Positions 54,416 to 64,000 of a stretch of 64,000 bases of DNA are shown here, piece after piece. The notes below the pieces were generated by a model that searched no databases, was not told the origin of the DNA, and saw only the letters and a list, made by a program, of their open reading frames with translations. Numbering within the stretch: position 1 is the stretch's first letter; every line of letters begins with the position of its first letter. Made by a program: the position numbers and the translations under genes. The stretch lies in assembly GCA_024305405.1 (NCBI GenBank), contig JAKNDB010000070.1, forward strand, positions 876,001 to 940,000, given 5' to 3'. Source of the DNA: Dirofilaria immitis (taxonomy: Eukaryota; Nematoda; Chromadorea; Rhabditida; Onchocercidae).

Positions 54416-54427
54416 CTTGAATTTCAG
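54416..54427 (+). promoter_or_regulatory. Splice acceptor 12 bases before the start of the central BH3 gene
   Basis: TTGAATTTCAG ends at 54427, and an in-frame ATG follows at 54440. This spacing fits a spliced-leader site. If an upstream exon exists instead, it would have to end in phase 0; candidates end at a GTATGA donor near 54143 or a GC-type donor near 54190. Confidence 0.5.
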
Positions 54428-54439
54428 GGTTGCATTAGA

Positions 54440-55265
54440 ATGGAGCAAGGAAATTGGATGGAAGAAGATGACGAATCAATTATTCGAAGAAGTATTTTTC
54501 TTGGTATAAGCATTGAAAGTGATGAAGCTGAACTTAACAAAATCACCAGCGATTTGGGTACAGAGAATTACAAAAGTAGTACGAATCTTATTTGTTTTTA
54601 TTAATCTGTAAATCTGATTTATTTTTTATTTATCAACTATTCACAATTAATTGGTCCTGTAGAGACTAGTTGGATAAGCACAAAATTATTCTAGAAGTTG
54701 GTATATAATGGATTCTGCTTTCTCTCTTTCTTTTTATTTCATTTTTAATAGCCTACTTTTTGTTTATTTTAACTAACCCTATTAAAAGTAGTTGGGATCA
54801 CAATTAATTGATCCTATAGAGAGTAGTTCGAGTGATGAAGCATAATAACATTTTCCCATCCATATCTTTGTTTTGCTGTTTTTTTGAATATTTTTTTCAG
54901 GAGGAGAAGAGGAATTGAGCATTTTAATCGCTAAACGGCTCCGATATTTTGCGGATCAATTCGAGGCTGAATTTCAGAAAAACTGCGGAATCATTCAACC
55001 ACGTCGGGATAAAATTGATTGTTCACTTGTAAGTTGTCTTTAAATTAAAAATACGATGAATTCACTATTGCTGATAACAGAAATTTTAGGTGAATCTCAT
55101 TTTAAATATCGATACATTATATATATATTTTAAGAAATAAAGATTTTTTTAAAGAATTGGAATACTAAATTGCACTAAAAAAGAATATAATAGAATTAAT
55201 CTACTGAACTTTTATTGCAGTTCTCCAGCATTATTAAGAACATTACCGATATCGTTAAAGAATAA
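54440..55265 (+). CDS. BH3-only protein, central paralogue (EGL-1/CED-13-like candidate)
   Basis: Three exons join with GT-AG borders in consistent phase: 54428-54557 (ATG at 54440), 54901-55028 and 55221-55265 (stop). The product is 96 residues, close to the roughly 100 residues of C. elegans EGL-1. Residues 49-60 are IAKRLRYFADQF, matching the BH3 pattern of I, three residues, L, two residues, F, then A-D, x, F; human BIM has IAQELRRIGDEF. The N-terminal part is acidic (MEEDDESIIRR and ESDEAELN). The short last exon FSSIIKNITDIVKE could form an amphipathic helix, but there is no clear membrane anchor. The BH3 exon is 128 nt, phase 1 to 0, exactly as in the inverted-repeat copies, so the genes are paralogues despite low residue identity. 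An extra 5' exon near 54060-54190 is possible but not needed. Confidence 0.7.
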
Positions 55266-58009
55266 GGCTCCTGTTGTTTAATTGATCATACGAAATGGAT
55301 TTTGGAAATTATTCCAACAAAGCAAAGTTCTCATTTTATCATAATTTTTCATTGTTGTAGTCGTGTTATCTAATTCGCTCAAATTTCTGCATTTGTTTTA
55401 ATTATTTCTATATCTTCTTCAGTCTTTGCTCTGATAAGCGTGAGTTATTAAGAATTTTTTTAGATGTTAATGTTTGAAGATTTTATTCAGTTAACGTTTG
55501 AATTGCTGTTTTGAGAGATTTTCAACCAGGTAAACTATGAACATTTTCCCAATGCTTTTCAAACTTCAAAATTTTTATGTTTTATGAATTTCTCGCTTCT
55601 GTCAAATATAAAATTTTCGTAGTTTTGGATTATAATTTACAATGTCAGTGGGTTAAAAGACTGAAAAATTTTACTTCATAGCAATTTCTTGAACTATCGC
55701 AACTGACTGTTTTATTTTTATAATCCGATTTTACTATAACTATCCACTATTCACATAGTGATTCTACGCTTAATTGCATTGCAGTGATATAGGATAGCAT
55801 GCTTACTTTATTTTATTTGTTTATACATATATTGCACTCTTTTATATATCCATTAATCTGACTACAGGTGCCTGTATTCTTAAAATGTTTACTTTATTTA
55901 AGTTTGTTTCTATTCTTTTTACCCTCTCATGAAGATTAACATTTTTGATATTCTACTGTAATTTATCATATAAAGCAAAAAATGTTCATTATTTTTAATA
56001 AAAAATATTAAAGATTTTTTCTTATTTCCCATGAAACATATGTTTCTTCGTCTGTCACTTATTTGTTTGCCAATCCATTTCATTTATCATATATTCATTT
56101 ACCTTTCCATATGTTTGTTTATTATTTGTTTGCTAATTTGTCTGCATATTTTTATGAGCTTAGCACATTTTTGTGATAATAATGGTAATGCTCGATGCCT
56201 GAATAATGGAAGAATGCGTTTCTGAATAGGTTATAATTGCTATTTTAATAATATAGATCCTGTGAGTACATTGTTTTGAGCTATGAATGATGTCATCGAT
56301 GCATTAGTAACAGGGTTGTATCTTGTTGCGTCTTCATGTTTTTTTTCTTCCACATCTTAAATTTTGGATAAATGACATTCTTTAACCTCTTCATTTCAAT
56401 TATAGATGCAGCGTACAAGGAAATGAACCCATTGCTTGCTAGCGGTTTTAAAGAATATATTTTAGTTTTTGTCATAGCAGCGAATGATTCATCTATCCTA
56501 TTTTTTTATTCGTAAAGAATAAGCAAATTGAAGCAATTTCATTCATATCCGGATATGGTTTGGTAATAGACAAATTCAATGATGAATGAATAGATAAATG
56601 GCATCAACTGGACGGATGGCTTGTGATGACAGTTTGTGACAATTGAATATTGATAATTTGCTAAATGAAATGGTAGTAACCAATTTTTCGTTATTTTGAA
56701 AGACACAAAAAAAATTTTATTAATCGAAAAAAAATCGATTGCCTGCCTTCTAATAAAATTTAAAAAAAAAGCATAAAATTACATAAACATATAAATAAGA
56801 AATTTATCTTTTTTTTTCTTCTTTTTTTAAATTAAATGATAAATGATTTTTATAATTTCTCAATAAATTATAACTAAAGTTGAAAATAATTTAGCTAATT
56901 TAATCAATATAAAAAATAAGGTTTTATATTTTAAATTTATGAAAGAATAAAAAAAAAGAATTTTAATTAGATAAGTAAGTATAATAAATAAATAAATATA
57001 ATCATAATCATATATCAATTAACAAACAGTAAGAATATTTAATTGAATACACTAAGCCAGGCTTATTTATCGATAAGCTTTAGTACGTACTATCGTTTAT
57101 TTAAATATCATTTGCCTAGTAAAATGATCCGTACTTAGCACACAAGCTGTTTCTTTCTTTATTTAGACATATACTACTTACTTATCAATGGAGTGTATAG
57201 ATCGAATTTATTTGAACATATGCTTAATGGCAATGTCAAATCTTCTAACCATATTTAATTATCATTATTATTATTATTATTATTATTAATAGTAGTAGTA
57301 GTAGTAGCAACAGTTAGTATATAATAAATACCATTAATTGCTGCTAGTTGATCATTAATAAATATTGATTGATTGATTTTAATCGTTAAAAGATTTCATT
57401 AGATCAATATAATTTTTATTCGATAAAAAAAAAAAGAAAAAACAAAAAATAAAACAAAAATAATTCAATTATTGCTATTATTATTGATTTTATTAAATAA
57501 TATTTATTGATCCGATCATAACTAAACAATTGATCATTTTCATTTGTTTAAAAAACAAAAAGAAAGAATAAATTATATGAGAGATGAAAACAAGCGATCA
57601 ATTATTTATCAGAAAATAATACATCCTATATTTTCTTTTGTTTCTTTTTTTTCCTTCTTTTTGTCGGATTACTTCAAAGATTAGATTAATTTTTATTTAT
57701 ATGAAATTATAACTATAGCAAATGCTTGAATTGAAGTTAATAAGCATAAAGAATAAAGTTTAGTCATACTTTTTTATTCTAATTTTATGAACCGAAAAGT
57801 TATCAAAAGTCGGGAATCTTTTTTTTTTTTTTTTTGTTATTTCATAAATTATGAATGCCGATGACTGGTATTGAATTGAAATAAAAATGAGAAATTATTA
57901 GATATTTATTTAGGATATTTGATAATTTGTCCTAATAGTGATAATTATTTCGATACTAATAAATTGGGAGCGAAAAAAAGTTTTAATTTAAATTATTCGT
58001 CCTTCATTT
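55266..58009. other. AT-rich DNA downstream of the central BH3 gene
   Basis: I see no supported gene. TTA repeats lie at 57265-57290, followed by a short AGT run near 57292-57306. The T-rich open stretch at 56031-56225 is dominated by repeats of hydrophobic codons and is not supported as a gene. Confidence 0.45.
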
Positions 58010-58012
58010 TTA

Positions 58013-58250
58013 GCTAACTCTCGAATTATTTTGTAAACAGGTATAAAATTGGCGACAATAATAGCTCAAAATTTTATCACAATCTCGAAAATTATTTTGA
58101 AATACGATATAAAATTGGCGACAACAATACCTAGAAATTTTTAGCATACTCTCGAAATGTTTTGAAATAAGATATAAAATTAGCGACAATAATAGCTCGA
58201 AATTTTTAGCATACTCGAAAATTATTTTGAAATCAGATATAAAATTGGAT
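58013..58250. repeat. 65-bp minisatellite, about four copies
   Basis: The phrase GATATAAAATTGGCGACAAT recurs at about 58041, 58107, 58172 and 58237, a period of 65-66 bp, with CTCGAAAATTATTTTGAAAT between copies. Copies differ by a few substitutions. Confidence 0.85.
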
Positions 58251-58764
58251 GAAACAATGAACTTCAATAGGATACAGTATTCATTATTATAAGAAATAAT
58301 AACAATTTAGAATGGATCATTCCTTTTCGACTTATATTCAATTAATTATGCAAAAGTTAGAAATGAATGATATTTGTTATACTCTTATCCTTCTCTTTTC
58401 AAATTATCTTAAAATTTTAGTCCTTTCCATCGTTCATTTTTTTGAGTTTTTTTTTTTTTTTTTTAAAACAATTATTTGTAAAACTTCTAAACTTTTACTT
58501 TATTCTATTTTCAAAAAAAAACTATCGTAAAATTAAAATTTATTAAATCTGTAAAAGTACCGTATCAGCTAATTTACTTTTTATTTCTAACTTTTCAGAA
58601 TATTCCAATTATAGCATACAATGATAAATGATATATATATCGTATGTGATAAAATATATTTTTAATGTATCATAGAAATTAATTTCTTAAATGATAATTA
58701 ACAAAACGATATCATTAATGCTCAAGAGTTGTTAATATCACTATTTATAAATGTGTATTATCAC

Positions 58765-58833
58765 TATCTATATATGTGTGTGTTTGTATGTGTGTTTGTG
58801 TGTGTGTGTGTTTATGTGTGTGTGTGTGTGCGG
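58765..58833. repeat. TG microsatellite
   Basis: An imperfect TG/TGTT run in the spacer between the inverted arms. Confidence 0.9.
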
Positions 58834-59696
58834 TATATTTCGACAATTATAGCGAATAAATAAAATGAAAAGGATGACTTATCATTGATGATCATTTGTT
58901 CGTTGTAACATAATCAAAAAAAAAAAAAAAGAAAAAAAAGTTAAAAATTACAGACACAAAGAATAGTGTGAAGTGATTGTCGTCTATATGAAAAAGAAGT
59001 GGCGGCTTTTACGGCCCACATTAAAATAAATAACCGTTTTTTCTTTTTTCACTCTTTCCATCTCTCATTCTCTCTCTCTCTCTCTCTTTTTTTTTTTTTA
59101 ATCGTAATCAATTTACCACTATTACGACTTTCAATAATGAAGTTCTTCGTTTTTTTTTTTTCGCTGCAAATTTTATTTGATTTTGATTTAGTTCAAAATT
59201 TCATTGCCTTTCCAAAACAATAATTCTTAAAAGGACAAATAAATGAATAATTTTTACGATAATCATTTGCGAAAAATGCGATTAATTTAGTTGTGTAACA
59301 AATGCGACGATATATATATATATATACGCAAAAATAGCAAAAATAAAAAGAAATCGAAATCGAAATCGAAATTGAAATTGAAGAATATATTAAAGGAATT
59401 AATATATTAAGTAAATAAATTAATTCTTTCAAGTTCATTCTCTCTTTTTTTTTTTTCTCCTTCAATGCTCAATAAATAATAATTGCTAAAATTAGTCAAT
59501 GAAAAATTTGATAAATAATTTTTTTTTTTTGGAATATATTAAATTATGAAATTAATAAATCAATCCTATTATTACAAAATATTACAGACACTGACATTTT
59601 GTGGTACTTTTGATACATTTTGCATTTTATTCATTCAAATATCTATTTCTATTTTTAATAATTGAATGGAAGTTATGAAGCAAATAATATGTCTTA

Positions 59697-59918
59697 TTCT
59701 CACTCTCACTAAATAGATAACGTTCCAATTTATAAAAGATATAGGATCGATATGATAATAACAACAACAACAACAACAAAAACAACAACAACAACAATAA
59801 AACAACAATAAAGCAACAATAACAATAACAACAACAAATATTAGTGATAATCTCACTCTCACTAAATAGATAACGTTCCAATTTATAAAAGATATAGGAT
59901 CGATATGATAATAATAAT

Positions 59919-59951
<33 letters not shown>

Positions 59952-60229
59952 AAAGCAACAATAACAATAACAACAACAAGTATTAATGATAAGAGTAAAA
60001 TTATCCGATAAATTTCTTGAATGAATGAAATCTTCTGCTAATCAACTAATCAATCTATTTTGTTATTGTTGATAACAATCGATATGATAATAATAACAAC
60101 AACAACAACAACAATAACAATAACAACAACAAGTATTAATGATAAGAGTAAAATTATCCGATAAATTTCTTGAATGAATGAAATCTTCTGCTAATCAACT
60201 AATCAATCTATTTTGTTATTGTTGATAAC
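59697..60229. repeat. Nested 152-bp duplications with AAC trinucleotide arrays
   Basis: The block CTCACTCTCACTAAATAGAT occurs at 59698 and again at 59852. The block AAGTATTAATGATAAGAG occurs at 59979 and 60131. Each pair is about 152-154 bp apart and is separated by AAC/AAT runs. Stepwise duplication through the trinucleotide arrays would explain this. Confidence 0.85.
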
Positions 60230-61509
60230 GAAATTGTTAACACAATAATCATCCCTTATGCAAAAATGAGCAAAAATTTTTTGAAGAAGTGAAAAAGAGG
60301 AGAAAGCAAAATGAAAGATTTTTCATTTGTCAGATTGTTTTACCGATCGTCGAAAAAATTTTTTTTTTTTTTTTTCTTCTTCTACGATTAAACTTAGCCA
60401 TTAAATGATGCGTACAAATTTCATAATACTTCCAGACAACTTTTTTTTTTTTTTCTTTTTTGACCCATTTCTCGAAATGATTGATGATTATTAAAAAAAA
60501 AAAAAAAAAAAAGAAACGAAAAAAAAAATTATTACAATTCAATACTACTAATTCATATAAACGAAGTACTGTAATTTTTTTTTTCGCAAATTTCAATCAG
60601 ATAAATGAAATTTTAATTTAAAGAAAAAAAAAAAAGAAAAAAGAAAGAAATCTTCGTTTATAATACAATTTCAAAAATTATTAAATGAGTTAAATATCGG
60701 TTTTGAATAAGAAAATATAAGGAGTTATTTAAAAATTGTCAATACTTCTTGACTTAATAATAAATTTGTTAAATTCAAAAATTTTTCATCATTTTTAATT
60801 TTTATTGAATGGAAGTTATGAAGCGAAATAAATGAGCTATTATCGAAAATTGTAATGGGTAATGGTTTCGGTTTATAATTGTCAAATATGTTAATCGAAA
60901 TGAACAATAAATAATAATAATAATAATAATAACAAGAATAACTAACAAATAAACTTCTCCGATACGCTTCATAAATGACAAATAATACTTCCGTAAAATT
61001 TTATTGAATCAATAATTATCCTAGTAATAGCAGTAGTAGTAGTAGTAGTAGTAGTAATAGTAATAGGAGTAGTAGATGAGTAAATTATCGAAGTATCGAA
61101 AGAGAAATGAGAAAAGCGAAATTACCATTTGTTTGTGAAATTGTTAAATAAAATCGTTGAAATAACTAAATTTATTATTCATTAGGAGAAGAGAGATGAG
61201 GATCATTGTATTTCACAATACTTTGATAATCATAATTATCATATATATCATTCTCTTCGTCATCTATTTTCTTGACATATCAAATATTTATCAGTAAAAG
61301 AAAAAAAAAAATTTGTCATTTATTTTTTCCATTCTTATATTTAGTTAGTTTAAGTTTAAGAAAGATTAATTAAATTTGCATAATATATGTAAACATGCAA
61401 TGAGAGCAGTTTGCTTTTTAATTGATTTTTCATATATCTTTATATAAATATTTCATACGTTTACTAATCATCATTGAAGTAAATAAAGATGCATAGTTGA
61501 TTAGTTAAT
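60230..61509. other. AT-rich spacer DNA, right part
   Basis: No gene is seen. Long A- and T-runs lie at 60357-60375, 60440-60455 and 60493-60511, AAT repeats near 60910-60930, and an AGT run near 61028-61075. Confidence 0.5.
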
Positions 61510-64000
61510 AAGAAATGATTATTTCGATGTGTGATCTGCTAATCTTATCCAACAATATGTAATTTGATATGTAATATGCAAATATGAATACATCTCTCTT
61601 AATTGCTCTTTCATCAATTTTTTTTTTTTTTTAGTGAACGTTTACGCAGGTGTAAATTCAATCAAGATAACAACGATGATAGAAGAAATTTCTGGATAAC
61701 TATTTCTGTCTTATTTCAAGGTCAATTATTGTCTACTATCATCTTAGTTTACATATATATATTTATGATTTAGCGCAAAAAAAAAGAAAAGATACTACCA
61801 TTAAATATTTGAATAGAAGTACTTAAATAAAATATTAATATATTTTATCGAAGCTTATTATTATTATTTTAATTTAAATATAAAATAACCGATAAATTAG
61901 CAATAATAGCAAAAATAAATTAATTTTAATGGAAAACAAATATTTAAATAAATTTTTAGAAAATTTTTGTTTTTACAATATTTTGCATATTTCATAAAAT
62001 TCCATTACAATCATTGCTTTAAACCATTTATTTTAACCTTTTTCGGACGATCATCACAACATACAATAAATAGTTTAAAGGAATTGATCCTTTCATTATG
62101 AATTAAAATGTGAACTTTAAAGGATGATCATTACGCGGAAGCACTTATTAGGCACTTGTAAATGGTAGTAAAAAATGCTTTCGGCTTAAGATTATTAAAT
62201 TCTTTACAGATGAATTAATTAAAGTGCCAAAGTTAAACGACCAGGTGTGTTACTTCAAATTACGTCATTTATAGAGCAACCAAACTCACAGTTGACCTTT
62301 CGGCTATCGATACCGTAATCTTCAAGTTGCATTATTCATACAATTCTGTTAGAATAAATTAAAAATATACAAATTAATTTATATTCTAATTATTCTTTTC
62401 AATTTTAAGATACTTTCAGAATTTGGCATAAATAATTGGAAGAAAAATGTTTCAAAATAAATTTATCAAATATTTAATTATTTCTGTAAAAACATAGTAA
62501 AATGATAAAAACGAACCTTCGATTATCACAAAAATTATTACAATTTTATTTAATAAAATTTCGAAATATTTTATCATTCAAATGGCTGATAATATTGCAT
62601 AGCACCAATTAATACATAAAAATAAATACAAATAAATTGACTAATAATTAAATTATATTTGATAATTAATGTTTGATATTAAATGGCCCATGGCTCGATC
62701 ATTTTATGTTACATTTTTTGGAATTCATCGAAATTCAGCTTTATTTTTCCAATTACTAGGCATTATCTGTGGGAGAATTATTACCTATGAGAATACTATC
62801 GCTAAATATAATTGCCAGGCCTTATTTATTATAATTAGCATAATAGTCAAATATTATATAAATACAAAAGTAAACATATAATTCACTTTTTCCATATATA
62901 AAATTTTTCGAATATTCGTTTCAGCAAAGCATTGACGAAATTTTTCGCAGTGAATGCGATGAAAATTGGAAGTGACGAATTTCGCAACTAAAATTAATTT
63001 CATTAAATTGCACGAAATGTAACAAATGCGTATTGATATAAATGATAATTATTATTTGATATATTCAACGAATGATTGATTACTTATCAAAAACGCTGCA
63101 ATATTGAATGAAAGTTCCAATAGTACAATGATGACATTATTATCTTCTTATCATTTACAATTATTTAAATGATCTTTTCAGGAAATTAAAGATCTAGAAA
63201 TTTCTATGCGATATGAAACTGTATGCCACTTAGAAATATACGTCGATAATATATTTTTTGACAATTTGCGCAATAATTGTAACTTTAAACCTTTGCAAGT
63301 AATTGGGACTTATTAACAGTGCGTGACATTTCCTTTATTTGCATAAAATCTAATATGGGATTTATTTAATTTCTATGAGTCATATTTTTGAAGTATCGAA
63401 TAGTTTAACGAAAGGTTATGTAACGAACTTTGACCTGTGATTGTGACAAGAATGGCAAAGATGCGCATATGGAGCATTTTTCTTCCTCAATGTACTGATA
63501 CTCGAATCTGTCAGCCATATCACGCAATTGACGAGCTATCATTGATGGACTGAGATCCATTCCTAAAATTTGATTCATATTATGTAAATAAAAGAGTATG
63601 ATATAAATTCTTCAAGAAAGATTAGCAAACCAGGTGATATTTCCATAAATTTAGCTTTTTGTTTAATTTGCGACGCAGGGATGAATACAGAGATATGATT
63701 GCCTATAGGTACGATTCGTGCAGTATTTGTCGTTATTGATTCAATAAAGCTTGAAAGTATCGTTGTCCAAGACGGAATATATCCTAACGACGACGAGAAT
63801 CTATCATTGAGTAACACTGTACATAACATCTGAAATTTTATCATTTTTGTTTGTAAATTTAATTTGTATTAGCAATTTGTGTTAGCAAAAATTTATTAAA
63901 AAAAATAGACATATTTCAAAGCATTTAAACAGATTAGATAATCGATATAAGCATTTGCCTTCTAAATAATCATTTACAATATTCGTAGAAAAGAGATTCT
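61510..64000. repeat. Right arm of the large inverted repeat (continues beyond the window)
   Basis: This is the inverted copy of 44586-47099. Position 64000 pairs with 44586, and homology has not ended, so the true arm is longer. The spacer between the arms is 14.4 kb and contains a diverged BH3 gene. Confidence 0.92.
62883..63562 (-). CDS. BH3-only protein, right-arm copy
   Basis: This is the inverted twin of the left-arm gene. The BH3 exon is 63435-63562 (128 nt) and the last exon is 62883-62987 (105 nt), with the same splice sites and the same IARQLRDMADRF core. I see no disabling change in either exon. The two copies point towards each other across the 14.4-kb spacer. Whether both are expressed cannot be told from sequence. 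If so, the dose of this product is doubled. Confidence 0.62.

Noticed and set aside
56031..56225. Open frame with a long hydrophobic start ending in RMRF
   Set aside because: The hydrophobic part comes from a repeated TTTGT/TATTT-rich tract. A RF ending without an amidation Gly and without basic cleavage sites is not a credible neuropeptide precursor.
59627..59979. Minus-strand Leu/Cys-rich open frames of more than 100 residues
   Set aside because: These are translations of AAC trinucleotide arrays and short duplications.

Overview
The window is very AT-rich, intron-bearing eukaryotic DNA. Short introns with T-rich, (T)TTCAG-type acceptors, splice acceptors a few bases before start codons (as in spliced-leader trans-splicing), BEL/Pao-like debris and EGL-1-like BH3-only genes all point to a nematode. 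I favour an AT-rich parasitic lineage such as the Spirurina, but this is inference. The window is gene-poor, with much microsatellite and homopolymer DNA.

Layout: 1-6.7 kb is AT-rich and has no gene I can support. 6.73-28.6 kb is a tandem segmental duplication with two full units of about 10.5 and 10.0 kb and a truncated third. Each full unit carries, on the minus strand, a degenerate C2H2 zinc-finger fragment and a multi-exon gene for a predicted secreted protein that I do not recognise. The secreted gene has a run of identical-length 87-nt exons, four in unit 1 and two in unit 2. Unit 1 also holds a 1.13-kb LTR-like insertion, with the matching empty site in unit 2. A BEL/Pao-like protease fragment lies at 28.8 kb.

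32.5-36.7 kb holds one long plus-strand reading frame for an acidic repeat protein. Its middle is broken by about ten frame shifts, all in the same direction and all near short A-runs. A decayed copy of part of it lies at 39.95-40.15 kb.

44.5-64 kb is the most interesting part. Two near-identical arms of at least 2.5 kb in inverted orientation (44586-47099 and 61510-64000, running past the window end) flank a 14.4-kb spacer. Each arm carries a small gene with a canonical BH3 motif. A third, diverged BH3 gene sits between them at 54.4-55.3 kb. All three have a 128-nt BH3 exon with the same splice phases. I read this as a local family of BH3-only (EGL-1/CED-13-like) cell-death activators.

Caution: several single-base differences at homopolymers, both between duplicate copies and within the 32.5-36.7 kb gene, suggest residual assembly indels. 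Some genes that look broken may therefore be intact.
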